From DATJZH01 sp035499215 (GTDB lineage Bacteria > Actinomycetota > Actinomycetes > Streptosporangiales > Streptosporangiaceae): a stretch of DNA of 64,000 nucleotides. The notes below the pieces were generated by a model that was not told where the DNA came from, searched no databases, and saw only the letters and a program-made list of their open reading frames with translations. This document shows, in pieces, positions 8,924 to 17,460 of the stretch; the first letter of the stretch is position 1, and the number at the start of each line of letters is the position of its first letter. Location: assembly GCA_035499215.1 (NCBI GenBank), contig DATJZH010000177.1, positions 1-64,000 on the forward strand, read 5' to 3'. The translations under genes were made by a program, and so were the position numbers.

Positions 8924-8951
8924 TGTGCTAGCCCGCCTGTGCTAGCCCGCC
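8924..8951. repeat. 14-bp perfect tandem repeat upstream of rplU
   Basis: TGTGCTAGCCCGCC occurs twice head to tail (8924-8937, 8938-8951). It lies in the rplU leader, just upstream of the ribosome-binding site. Each copy contains GCTAGC. A role in ribosomal-protein autoregulation is possible but not shown. Confidence 0.6.
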
Positions 8952-9082
8952 GCGAAAGGAGCACGGCAGTGCGCATCGCTGGGATCGGGCCTGCCTACTG
9001 TGCGCACCGCCCGCCAGCCGCCAAACCCGCAGCCAGATCCGTTCGTGCGCCGACCACAAAGAGTATCAGATTGCTCGAGGGC

Positions 9083-11881
9083 TCAGAGTGCGGCCGGCTC
9101 TGCCGCCGGCGCATCCGGCTGCCGGCCGTCCGCCGCACCGGCGTCCGCGGCACTGGCGTCCCCGGCACTGGCGTCCCCGCCAGTGCCCTCCACGCTGTCC
9201 CTGCTAGCGCCGTCCGCGGCGCCGCCGCCCCCGCTACCGCTTTCCCCGGTACGGCCGGCTCCAGGGCCGACCTGGTCGTCGAGTGCCCCGCTGCCGACTG
9301 GCGGCTCGCCGCCCGGTGACGCCGCGTTATCGTCAGCATCTGCCGCGGCCCCTGCCGCCAGCGGATCGGCTGTCCTGGCGCGCCCGGAACGGGATCTTGA
9401 TGATCTGGACCGCTGCGGTCCGCCCGCGTCGTCGCCAGTCTGGCCGCCGCTCCTGGCCCTGCCGTCGTCCTTGCCGTTCCTGTCGCTGTCGCCGGCCCGG
9501 CCGCGCGGCGGCGAATGGTCAACGGGTTCCAGCGAGATGATGACTCCCCGGCCATTGCAGTGCTCGCATGGCACCGAGAACGCCTCGAGCAAACCGGAGC
9601 CGACCCGCTTCCTGGTCATCTGGACGAGGCCGAGTGAGGTGACCTCGGCGACCTGGTGCTTGGTCCGGTCCCGCGCCAGGCACTCGAGCAGCCGCCGGAG
9701 CACTAGCTCCCTGTTGCTCTCCAGCACCATGTCGATGAAGTCGATGACGATGATGCCGCCGACGTCGCGCAGCCGCAGCTGGCGCACGATCTCCTCGGCG
9801 GCCTCCAGGTTGTTGCGCGTGACGGTCTGCTCGAGGTTTCCGCCCTGGCCGGTGAATTTGCCCGTGTTGACGTCGATGACCGTCATGGCCTCGGTAGCGT
9901 CGATCACCAGCGAGCCGCCGCTGGGCAGCCACACCTTCCGCTCGAGCGCCTTGGCGAGCTGCTCGTCAACGCGGTACGCGGCAAAAACGTCCTCGTCACT
10001 GGCCCACCGCTCCAGCCGGTCAGCCAGGGTCGGGGCGACAAACCGGACGTACTCGTCCACCAGGTCCCAGTCGCTGTCGCTGGCGATGACCAGCTTGATG
10101 AAGTCCTCGTTGAAAATATCCCTGACTACCCGGATGGTCAGGTCGGGCTCGCTGTAGAGGAGCTCCGGCGCGGTAGCGGTCCTGGCCTTCCGCTCGATCG
10201 CCTCCCACTGCGCCGCCAGCCTGGCGACGTCCCTGGCCAGCTCCTCCTCGGACGCGCCCTCTGCCGCGGTCCGGACGATCACGCCCGCGTTCTCGGGCAT
10301 GACCTTCCTGAGAATCTGCTTGAGCCGCGAGCGCTCGATGTCCGGCAGCTTCCGGCTGATCCCGGTCATCGAGGAGCCCGGTACGTAAACCAGGTACCGG
10401 CCCGGCAAGCTGACCTGGCTGGTCAGCCGTGCGCCTTTATGCCCTATCGGGTCCTTGGTGACCTGGACCAGGATCGACTGGCCGGACTTGAGCGCCGACT
10501 CGATCCGCTTGGACTCGCCCTCCAGGCCACTGGCGTCGAAGTTGACTTCGCCCGCGTACAGGACGGCGTTGCGGCCCTTGCCGATGTCGACGAAGGCGGC
10601 CTCCATCGAAGGCAGCACGTTCTGCACCTTGCCGAGGTAGACGTTGCCCACGTAGAACTGATGGCTGGCCTTGTCCACGTAGTGCTCGACGAGGACGCTG
10701 TCCTCGAGCACCGCGATCTGAGTCCGGTCGCCAGTCTGCCGGACGACCATGACCCGCTCGACTGCCTCGCGGCGGGCCAGGAACTCGGACTCGGTAATGA
10801 CCGGCGGGCGGCGCCTGCCCGAGTCCCGTCCCTCCCGGCGCCGCTGCCGCTTGGCCTCCAGCCGGGTGGATCCCTTGATCGACCGGACATCGTCGGAGTC
10901 CGCCTGCCGAGGCGGCCGGACATGCACCACGGTGTCGGGCGGGTCGTCCGCCGCGATCGCGTCGCCGTCACCGCCCGGGCCGCTACGACGGCGGCGCCGG
11001 CGGCGGCGCGCGGCCCGGCCGCCATCGCCGGCCTCGCCGTCGTCGTCCCCGTTCTCCGCCGCGTCGCCGCCGCTGCCTGCCGCCGCAGGCGCGCCGCCCG
11101 CCCTGCCGCCTGCCGTATCGCCTTCGGGGCCGGCCGCGTCCGGGCCCGACCCGGCGGCATCGCCCTCGCCCCGGCCCTTGCCGCGGCCGCCGCGACGGCG
11201 GCGCTTGCCGGCCGCCGCGACTTGCTCGGCGTCGCCATCCTGATCGGCGGCTGCCTGGCTCTCGCCGCCAGGCCGGTGCTGGTCAGCCTGGCCGTCACCA
11301 GCCGGACGATCGCGGCCCCGGCCGGCCTTATCCGGGCCGTCACCGGACTCGGCGGGGTCGCTTGCCGCGCCGCCGCGCGGGGAATTCCTGCGCCGGGATG
11401 ACGACCTGGTCTCGCCGCCGGCCGGTTTGTCCGGCCCGCTGTCGCTGGCCTGCTGGCGACCACTGTCATTGCCGCCGGCCGCGGGCGCAGCGATCTCCGG
11501 CGGCTGGAAGATCACGACTGGCGGCTGGAACGGCACCGGCGGAACCGCGAGAGCTGGATCACCGGCCGGCTCTCGGTCCGTCCTGGCTGGGCCGGTGCTG
11601 GCTGGGCCGGTGCGGGCTGGGCCGGTGCGGGCTGGGCCGGTGCTGGCTGGCGCCGTGCTGGCCGACGCCGTGCCGGCCGGCTCTCTGCTCGCTGACCCTG
11701 GGGTCGCGGGGCCGCCCTGTTCCTCGGCGGCACCCGCCTCGTCCGAGGGCGGACCAGCGGGCCGCGTCACAGCCTTACGGCCCCTGCGGAACAGCCCGCG
11801 ACGCTGGCCTCCGGCTTCCTGGCCGGCTGCTGCCGGGTCATCAGGTTCTGATTCTGCGTTGTGTCGCTCCATCTCGAGCAT
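9083..11881 (-). CDS. rne: ribonuclease E/G family endoribonuclease
   Basis: This 932-residue RNase E/G has long disordered arms. Residues 1 to about 360 are rich in Pro, Gly, Asp and Arg, with clusters such as RRRRRRRR. The S1-like region follows (HQFYVGNVYLGKVQNVLPSM, AAFVDIGKGRNAVLYAGE). The DNase I-like catalytic part contains DIFNEDFIKLVIA, VIDVNTGKFTGQGG and GGIIVIDFIDM with the metal-binding Asp residues, and the Zn-link CEHCNGRG closes the core. The remaining roughly 150 residues form a second disordered arm. The enzyme performs rRNA maturation and mRNA decay, and the arms are where actinobacterial RNase E binds partners. The start overlaps the end of the upstream radical-SAM-associated gene by 41 bases. 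Confidence 0.95.
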   Translation of the reverse strand: MLEMERHNAESEPDDPAAAGQEAGGQRRGLFRRGRKAVTRPAGPPSDEAGAAEEQGGPATPGSASREPAGTASASTAPASTGPARTGPARTGPASTGPARTDREPAGDPALAVPPVPFQPPVVIFQPPEIAAPAAGGNDSGRQQASDSGPDKPAGGETRSSSRRRNSPRGGAASDPAESGDGPDKAGRGRDRPAGDGQADQHRPGGESQAAADQDGDAEQVAAAGKRRRRGGRGKGRGEGDAAGSGPDAAGPEGDTAGGRAGGAPAAAGSGGDAAENGDDDGEAGDGGRAARRRRRRRRSGPGGDGDAIAADDPPDTVVHVRPPRQADSDDVRSIKGSTRLEAKRQRRREGRDSGRRRPPVITESEFLARREAVERVMVVRQTGDRTQIAVLEDSVLVEHYVDKASHQFYVGNVYLGKVQNVLPSMEAAFVDIGKGRNAVLYAGEVNFDASGLEGESKRIESALKSGQSILVQVTKDPIGHKGARLTSQVSLPGRYLVYVPGSSMTGISRKLPDIERSRLKQILRKVMPENAGVIVRTAAEGASEEELARDVARLAAQWEAIERKARTATAPELLYSEPDLTIRVVRDIFNEDFIKLVIASDSDWDLVDEYVRFVAPTLADRLERWASDEDVFAAYRVDEQLAKALERKVWLPSGGSLVIDATEAMTVIDVNTGKFTGQGGNLEQTVTRNNLEAAEEIVRQLRLRDVGGIIVIDFIDMVLESNRELVLRRLLECLARDRTKHQVAEVTSLGLVQMTRKRVGSGLLEAFSVPCEHCNGRGVIISLEPVDHSPPRGRAGDSDRNGKDDGRARSGGQTGDDAGGPQRSRSSRSRSGRARTADPLAAGAAADADDNAASPGGEPPVGSGALDDQVGPGAGRTGESGSGGGGAADGASRDSVEGTGGDASAGDASAADAGAADGRQPDAPAAEPAAL
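11584..11660. repeat. 15-bp tandem repeat inside the RNase E/G gene
   Basis: About four near-perfect copies of a 15-base unit (TGGCTGGGCCGGTGC and variants) encode repeats of Thr-Gly-Pro-Ala-Arg/Ser in the N-terminal arm. The period is a multiple of three, so copy-number change would keep the frame. A second set of 15-base repeats encoding Gly-Asp-Ala-Ser-Ala lies near the C-terminus (about 9130-9185). Confidence 0.85.
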
Positions 11882-12845
11882 CCGGGCAATCTCTCCCGTC
11901 AGGCTCCCGGGCGCCCAGGTCCGATTCCGGATCTTCCGCGCCGCGCGGGAACTGTTCGTACGCGCTCACTGGGGCAGCGCACGCCGCTCGGGCGTCTCCC
12001 GCCTCCAGGCACGTTGCCTTTTCGTGTGCCTGTGCCGCGCCCCGCCCAGTCGGCTGGGGCACCTGCGCCGTGGGCCGCGGGGGTCCGGACTCGGCGGTCC
12101 CGGAAACCCCGGGCATGCCGGTCCCGGAAGCAGCGGCCCCCGCGCCGAGCGGTCCTTGCGCCAGCCGGGTCACCAGCGGGGGCGACGATGGCGCAAGGGC
12201 CGACGCGTTGCGGAGCGCGGCCAGGATGTCATCGGGCCGGACGGCAGGCGTCATCTGCCGAACAACCATTCGAAGTATCGCACATCCGGCGTCCTGATCT
12301 TCCATGGCACGCCGGTCAAGCTCCAGGGTGATCACGGCGCCGCGGGCATCGAACCGCCGGATTCCCTTTGTGGTCAGGCGTTCTACCTCTGCGACAGGCG
12401 CGGCGAGGAACGCCTGTGCCGCCGCCTGTGCCGTGGCGGGCGCCACCCCTGGCAGGACAGCCTGCCAGTGCGACGCCTCCAGCCGCATGCCGCCTCGCTC
12501 TGCGTCGAGCGTGGTTACCTCGATCACGTCGATCCCGTCTGGCAGGGCTGCGTCAAGCAGGTTCCGTACTTCGGCCGGAGCCCGTGATCCGGTGAGGGCG
12601 ATCTCGAGGTATTCGGCCTCGCTGGCGGCACCGGTCGGAGCGCCGCCAGGATATGAAATCTTCGGATGCGGCGAGAATCCTGACGAAAAGGCGACCGGCA
12701 GGCCCGCCTTCCGCACTGCCCGCTCAATTGCCCGGGCAACGTCTCTGTGGCTCGCGAAACGCATCCTTCCCCGCTTAGCGTACCGGACCGCGAGACGCTG
12801 AGCGACCGGCGCGCTCGGCGGTCCGGCGGGCACGGGCCGTGACAT
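11841..12845 (-). CDS. TIGR03936-type radical SAM-associated protein (DUF2344)
   Basis: This 334-residue protein is recognised by its N-terminal domain: RLAVRYAKRGRMRFASHRDV, RAVRKAGLPVAFSSGFSPHP and SEAEYLEIALTG. It is the standard partner of the B12-binding radical SAM protein encoded directly upstream (3-base gap). The two are fused in some bacteria. The biochemical role of the pair is unknown; the constant link to RNase E/G suggests a part in RNA or ribosome metabolism. The C-terminal 120 residues are Ala/Pro-rich and poorly conserved, and the last 14 codons overlap the start of the RNase gene. Confidence 0.9.
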   Translation of the reverse strand: MSRPVPAGPPSAPVAQRLAVRYAKRGRMRFASHRDVARAIERAVRKAGLPVAFSSGFSPHPKISYPGGAPTGAASEAEYLEIALTGSRAPAEVRNLLDAALPDGIDVIEVTTLDAERGGMRLEASHWQAVLPGVAPATAQAAAQAFLAAPVAEVERLTTKGIRRFDARGAVITLELDRRAMEDQDAGCAILRMVVRQMTPAVRPDDILAALRNASALAPSSPPLVTRLAQGPLGAGAAASGTGMPGVSGTAESGPPRPTAQVPQPTGRGAAQAHEKATCLEAGDARAACAAPVSAYEQFPRGAEDPESDLGAREPDGRDCPDARDGATQRRIRT

Positions 12846-12848
12846 GCG

Positions 12849-14876
12849 CTACGCCCCTCTTCCTGTGCCCGCGCCCAGAACGGAATTACCATCACAGGGC
12901 ACTCGGGGGGCCGGGCCGCCGCCAGCGGCCGGGCCGCCGCTGACGGGGGTCAGCGGTAGCAGCCTGGCTCCGGTGGGCCCGGTCTCGATCTCGGTGTCCA
13001 TCGCCGGGCAGACGCCGCATTCGAAGCACGGCGTCCAGCGGCAGTCTTCCACCTCCGCGGCCCCGGCCGGGTCAATCGCAGCCAGCCAGTCCTGCCAGAG
13101 CCAGTCCCGGTCCAGGCCCGCGTCCAGGTGGTCCCATGGCAGCACCTCGCCGTAGGGCCGCTCCCTGGTGGTGTACCAGGCCATGTCTACGCCGTCGTCA
13201 GCCAGTGCCGTCTGGGCGCAGCGCTCCCACCGCTCGTAGGAGAAGTTCTCGCTCCAGCCGTCGAATCTGGCCCCGTCCGCCCAGGCGGCCCTGATCACCT
13301 TGGCGACCCGCCGGTCGCCGCGGGACAGCAGTCCTTCGACGACCGACGGCTTGCCGTCGTGATAGCGGAAGCCGATGGACTTGCCGTAGGCCCGGTCGGC
13401 GCGCAGCGCCGCGCCGAGAGCCCGCAGCCGCGCGTCCACGGTCTCGTGGTCGCACTGCGCCGCCCACTGGAACGGCGTATGCGGCTTGGGCACGAAGCCG
13501 CCGATCGACACCGTGCACCGGATGTCACGGCGGCCGGTGGCGGCGCGGCCGGCCTCGATCACCCGCCGCGCGAGGCGGCCGATGGCGAGCACATCCTCGT
13601 CGGTCTCCGTCGGCAGCCCGCACATGAAGTAGAGCTTGACCTGCCGCCAGCCGCTGGCATACGCCGTGCTGACTGTCCTGATCAGGTCGTCCTCGGTGAC
13701 CATCTTGTTGATCACTTTCCGGATCCGGTCGGTGCCGCCTTCCGGCGCGAAAGTCAGCCCGGATCTGCGCCCGTTCCTGCTCAGCTCATTGGCGAGGGTG
13801 ACGTTGAAAGCGTCGACCCTGGTCGAGGGCAGCGACAGGCTGGTGTTGGTTCCCTCGTACCGGTCGGCGAGGTCCACGGCGATCTCGTTGATCTCGCTGT
13901 GGTCGGCGCTGGACAGCGACAGCAGCCCCACTTCCGAATAGCCGCTGGCCGCAAGGCCGGTCTGCACCATGTCGCCGATCGTGGTGATCGAGCGCTCGCG
14001 GACCGGCCGGGTGATCATCCCGGCCTGGCAGAACCGGCAGCCCCTGGTGCAGCCGCGGAATATCTCCACGCTGAACCGCTCATGCACTGTCTCAGCGACC
14101 GGCACCAGCGGCTTGCGCGGGTACGGCCACGAATCCAGGTCCATGACGGTGTGCTTGGCGACGGCCCTCGGCACGCCGGCCCGGCCAGGGATTACCCCCG
14201 CGATCGCGCCGTCCGGCAGGTACTCGACGTCGTAGAAGCGGGGCACGTAAACGCCGCCCTCGGCGGCGAGCAGCTGCAGCAGGCCGTCCCGGCCGCCCGG
14301 CTGGCCGGTCCGCTTCCACTGCCTGATCAGCTCGCTGATGCGCAGCACAGCCTGCTCGCCGTCGCCGAGCACGGCGCCGTCGATGAACTCGGCGATCGGC
14401 TCCGGATTGAAGGCCGCGTGCCCGCCGGCCAGAACCAGCGGGTCGCCGGGACCGCGGTCGGCAGCCGACAGCGGTATCCCGGCCAGATCGAGCGCGGTCA
14501 GCAGGTTGGTGTACCCGAGTTCGGTCGCGAAGCTCACGCCGAGCACGTCGAATGCGCGCACGGGCCGGTGCGCGTCGACGGTGAACTGCGGGATCCGATG
14601 CTGGCGCATCAGGCCCTCCAGATCCGGCCAGACGCTGTACGTGCGCTCGGCGAGCACCCCGTCGCTCTCGTTGAGTACCTCATACAGAATCTGGATGCCC
14701 TGGTTGGGCAGGCCGACCTCGTAGGCGTCCGGGTACATCAGCGCCCAGCGGACGTCCGCTGCGTCCCAGTCCCTGACAACAGAGTTCAGCTCGCCGCCGA
14801 CATACTGGACCGGCTTGCGGACCAGTGGCAGGAGTGGCTCAAGTTGCGGGTAGATGGACTGCACGGGCATTACCAC
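12849..14876 (-). CDS. TIGR03960-type B12-binding radical SAM protein
   Basis: This 675-residue protein has an N-terminal cobalamin-binding-like domain (VRWALMYPDAYEVGLPNQ, DVLGVSFATELGYTN, LVLAGGHAAFNPEP) and a radical SAM core. The 4Fe-4S cysteines are in IFRGCTRGCRFCQAG (CxxxCxxC). Further conserved parts are TFAPEGGTDRIR and KLYFMCGLPTETDED. A C-terminal cysteine cluster, CRWTPCFECGVCPAMD, may bind an extra iron-sulfur centre. The reaction is not known for this family. It is the first gene of the run that continues with the DUF2344 partner and RNase E/G. The start is GTG at 14876 or ATG at 14870; neither has a strong ribosome site. Confidence 0.9.
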   Translation of the reverse strand: MVMPVQSIYPQLEPLLPLVRKPVQYVGGELNSVVRDWDAADVRWALMYPDAYEVGLPNQGIQILYEVLNESDGVLAERTYSVWPDLEGLMRQHRIPQFTVDAHRPVRAFDVLGVSFATELGYTNLLTALDLAGIPLSAADRGPGDPLVLAGGHAAFNPEPIAEFIDGAVLGDGEQAVLRISELIRQWKRTGQPGGRDGLLQLLAAEGGVYVPRFYDVEYLPDGAIAGVIPGRAGVPRAVAKHTVMDLDSWPYPRKPLVPVAETVHERFSVEIFRGCTRGCRFCQAGMITRPVRERSITTIGDMVQTGLAASGYSEVGLLSLSSADHSEINEIAVDLADRYEGTNTSLSLPSTRVDAFNVTLANELSRNGRRSGLTFAPEGGTDRIRKVINKMVTEDDLIRTVSTAYASGWRQVKLYFMCGLPTETDEDVLAIGRLARRVIEAGRAATGRRDIRCTVSIGGFVPKPHTPFQWAAQCDHETVDARLRALGAALRADRAYGKSIGFRYHDGKPSVVEGLLSRGDRRVAKVIRAAWADGARFDGWSENFSYERWERCAQTALADDGVDMAWYTTRERPYGEVLPWDHLDAGLDRDWLWQDWLAAIDPAGAAEVEDCRWTPCFECGVCPAMDTEIETGPTGARLLPLTPVSGGPAAGGGPAPRVPCDGNSVLGAGTGRGA

Positions 14877-15139
14877 AGCCTACCGACGGGCTGAAGCGTC
14901 CGCTGCCGGCGGTGGCGGCGCGCCCGGCCCCGGCATATCCGCGCCCGGCCCCGGCAAATTCCCTGACCGGCCCCGGCTGCTCCCTGACCGGCGCAGGCTG
15001 CTTCCGGCGTCGCACGGTATTTTCGACTATGCAGACTGGGTCGGCAGGCTATGCTGTGGGACTTCGGCTGGCCGGCGGGCCGTCGCCGTCAGGGACCCGC
15101 CGCGCCTGCCGACCAGGGCGCCGGGAGGTGGCCAGGCAA

Positions 15140-16090
15140 TTGCACGTGGATCCTTACATCGTGCTCGGCAGCGCGGTCGTCGGCCTGCTCGTCGGGCTGA
15201 CCGGCGCCGGCGGCGGCGCGCTGATGACGCCGATGCTCATCCTGCTGTTCGGCGTCCGGCCATCGACCGCCATCTCCAGCGACCTGGTCGCGGCCGTCCT
15301 GATGCGGCCCGTCGGCGCGGCCGTGCACCTGCGCAAAGGCACGGTAAACCTGCGCCTGGTAGGCTGGATGGTGCTCGGCTCGGTTCCGATGGCCTTCGCC
15401 GGAGCATACCTGCTGCACCTGTTCGGCAATGCGGGCGCGGCCCAGAGCAAGATCGAGGTCGCGCTCGGCGTGGCACTGCTGGTCGGCGCGGCCGCCATGG
15501 TGCTGCGGTACGTCCTGGACCTGCGCGGCGGCTACGAGCGCCGGGCTGGTGTTCGCGACGTCGTCGCGCGGCCGCTGCCCACGGTGGCAATCGGCATGGT
15601 CGGGGGGCTGATCGTCGGAATGACGTCGGTCGGCTCGGGCTCGCTGATGATCGTGCTGCTGCTTTTCCTGTATCCGATGCTGAGCGCCAGCCAGCTCGTC
15701 GGAACCGACCTGACTCAGGCGGTCCCGCTGACGCTGGCAGCGGCGCTCGGCGCGCTGACGTTCGGCCATGTCGAGTTCTCCGTGACAGCCTCGATCGTCA
15801 TCGGCAGCGTCCCGGCGGTCCTGGTCGGCTCGTTCCTGTCCTCCCGCGCGCCCGACCGCTACATCCGGCCGATGATCACCTTCGTCATTTTCGCCTCAGG
15901 CCTGAAGTACGTGGGTGTCGGCAGCAGCGCGCTCGGCTGGGTGCTGTGCGCCATCCTGCTGGCCGGCGCGGGCGTGTGGCTGGCGCGAGCGCAGCCGTGG
16001 CGCAACGGGAAAGCCGCGGCCCTCAGGGCCGCCCCGGAGCTGCCAGGCACCGCCGACCGCCGAGCGAAATCGGGCGGCACCCGCCGCTGA
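15140..16090 (+). CDS. TauE/SafE (TSUP) family membrane transporter
   Basis: This integral membrane protein of about 316 residues has two homologous halves. The first contains LVGLTGAGGGALMTPMLILL and the second GLIVGMTSVGSGSLMIVLLL, the paired glycine-rich motifs of the TSUP family. I count eight or nine membrane segments. Family members export or import sulfite, sulfoacetate and related anions; the substrate here is unknown. The start is uncertain. GGGAGG at 15123-15128 favours the TTG at 15140; GTG codons at 15128 and 15146 are alternatives. It is on the plus strand between two minus-strand operons. The gap before it contains a 21-bp direct repeat (about 14962-15003). Confidence 0.88.
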   Translation: MHVDPYIVLGSAVVGLLVGLTGAGGGALMTPMLILLFGVRPSTAISSDLVAAVLMRPVGAAVHLRKGTVNLRLVGWMVLGSVPMAFAGAYLLHLFGNAGAAQSKIEVALGVALLVGAAAMVLRYVLDLRGGYERRAGVRDVVARPLPTVAIGMVGGLIVGMTSVGSGSLMIVLLLFLYPMLSASQLVGTDLTQAVPLTLAAALGALTFGHVEFSVTASIVIGSVPAVLVGSFLSSRAPDRYIRPMITFVIFASGLKYVGVGSSALGWVLCAILLAGAGVWLARAQPWRNGKAAALRAAPELPGTADRRAKSGGTRR

Positions 16091-16137
16091 CCCGCCCGCG
16101 AGCTGGACTGGCGCAACCGGCCGGGGCAGGCGGGCGG

Positions 16138-17460
16138 TCAGCCCGCGAATACCGTCCGGCGGCGGTGTACCGCCTGCAGGATCCCGATCGCGATCATGTC
16201 GGCGAACATGGCTGACCCGCCATAGGACACGAACGGCAGCGGCAGGCCGGTCACGGGCATGATGCCGACGGTCATCCCGATGTTGATGAACGACTGCACG
16301 CCGAACCAGATCGCGATTCCCGCAGCGACGAGCATGCCGAACTGGTCATCCGCCCTGGCCGCGATCCGCAGCGCGCGGACTAGCACGACCGCCAGCAGGC
16401 AGATGATCACGACGGCCCCCGCGAAGCCGAGCTCCTCCCCCGCTACCGCGAAGATGAAGTCGGTGTGCTGCTCGGGCACGAAGTTCCCACCGATCAGCTG
16501 GCCGTGGAAAAGCCCCTGGCCAAAAAGGCCGCCTGAGCCAATGGCGATCTTCGCCTGAGCAGCGCTGTAGCCGGTGCCGCGGGGATCGGCCGATGGGTGC
16601 AGGAACGAGGTCAGGCGGCTGGCCTGGTAGGACTTGAGCAGATGCACGTTGACCACGGCGAAGACGGCGAGCGCTCCCCCGGCCGTCAGCACGGCCAGCC
16701 AGCGCAGCCGGATCCCCGAGATCGCGATCAGGCCAGCCAGGATGGCCAGCATCAGCATGACGACGCCCAGGTCGGGCTCGGCCACGACGAGCAGGATCGG
16801 CACGCCGGCGGCCGCGATGGCCACCAGCGCGGCCCGCGGCCCCGGCCTGGTTTCGCCCACCTTCAGCTCGCCCAGTGCCATCCCGACCAGCAAGATGACC
16901 GCGAGCTTGGCGAACTCCGATGGCTCGATCTGGAAGCCGCCGGGCAGCGAGATCCACGAGTGGGCACCGTTCACGATGCTGCCCAGCGGGGTGAGCACGA
17001 CCAGCAGTCCCACGATGGATACGGCGTAAAGGATCGGCGCACAGAGCCGGAGCTGGCGGTGGTCGAGTGCGCTCACCGTGACCATGAAGATCAGCCCGAG
17101 GACGATGTTGAGCAGCTGCTTCATCAGATAGGTCCGGGGGTTGGCCCCGGACTGCAGCAGGGCCGGCTGAGTCGCCGACCAGACGAGCAGCGTGCCGACC
17201 AGGCTCAGCGCCAGCACCGCCAGCAGCAGTATCCAGTCGAAATGCCGCAGCATGGACTGCCTGGCGGTAACCCGCCGCAGCAGTGAGCGGAAGGTCCAGC
17301 GGCGCGCTGAGCGGCTGCCGCGCGCGCCAGGTCCGGTGGGACGGACCGGGGCGAGCCTGCCGTAGGACGATGCCGTCCGGCGCCGTCCGAGCCGGATGTC
17401 ACCGGGGCGTCCGGCGCCGGGTCTCCCGGAGAGGCGCTGGAGGCCGGGCAGCGAGCTCAC
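16138..17460 (-). CDS. rodA: RodA-type peptidoglycan glycosyltransferase
   Basis: This 440-residue SEDS protein has about ten membrane segments. Family signatures are seen in HSWISLPGGFQIEPSEFAKL, the region with the catalytic-type Asp DLGVVMLMLAI, and MPVTGLPLPFVSYGGSAM near the C-terminus. RodA polymerises glycan strands with PBP2 during lateral wall growth. Its GTG start overlaps the stop of the upstream PBP2 gene by four bases (GTGA), so the partners are translationally coupled. The first 75 residues are a basic, Arg/Ser-rich cytoplasmic leader longer than usual. It is the last gene of the mreBCD-pbp2-rodA operon. The convergent gap to the TauE-like gene holds a loose CCGCCCG/CGGGCGG inverted repeat (16092-16137). 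Confidence 0.93.
   Translation of the reverse strand: MSSLPGLQRLSGRPGAGRPGDIRLGRRRTASSYGRLAPVRPTGPGARGSRSARRWTFRSLLRRVTARQSMLRHFDWILLLAVLALSLVGTLLVWSATQPALLQSGANPRTYLMKQLLNIVLGLIFMVTVSALDHRQLRLCAPILYAVSIVGLLVVLTPLGSIVNGAHSWISLPGGFQIEPSEFAKLAVILLVGMALGELKVGETRPGPRAALVAIAAAGVPILLVVAEPDLGVVMLMLAILAGLIAISGIRLRWLAVLTAGGALAVFAVVNVHLLKSYQASRLTSFLHPSADPRGTGYSAAQAKIAIGSGGLFGQGLFHGQLIGGNFVPEQHTDFIFAVAGEELGFAGAVVIICLLAVVLVRALRIAARADDQFGMLVAAGIAIWFGVQSFINIGMTVGIMPVTGLPLPFVSYGGSAMFADMIAIGILQAVHRRRTVFAG

Noticed and set aside
11584..11660. Repeats that could suggest a CRISPR array (also at 19935-20100 and 58990-59170)
   Set aside because: Units are contiguous, in frame with proteins and have no unique spacers, so they are coding or slippage repeats.
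13128..14894. 588-codon plus-strand frame opposite the radical SAM gene
   Set aside because: It is antisense to a strongly conserved protein and its translation shows no motif.
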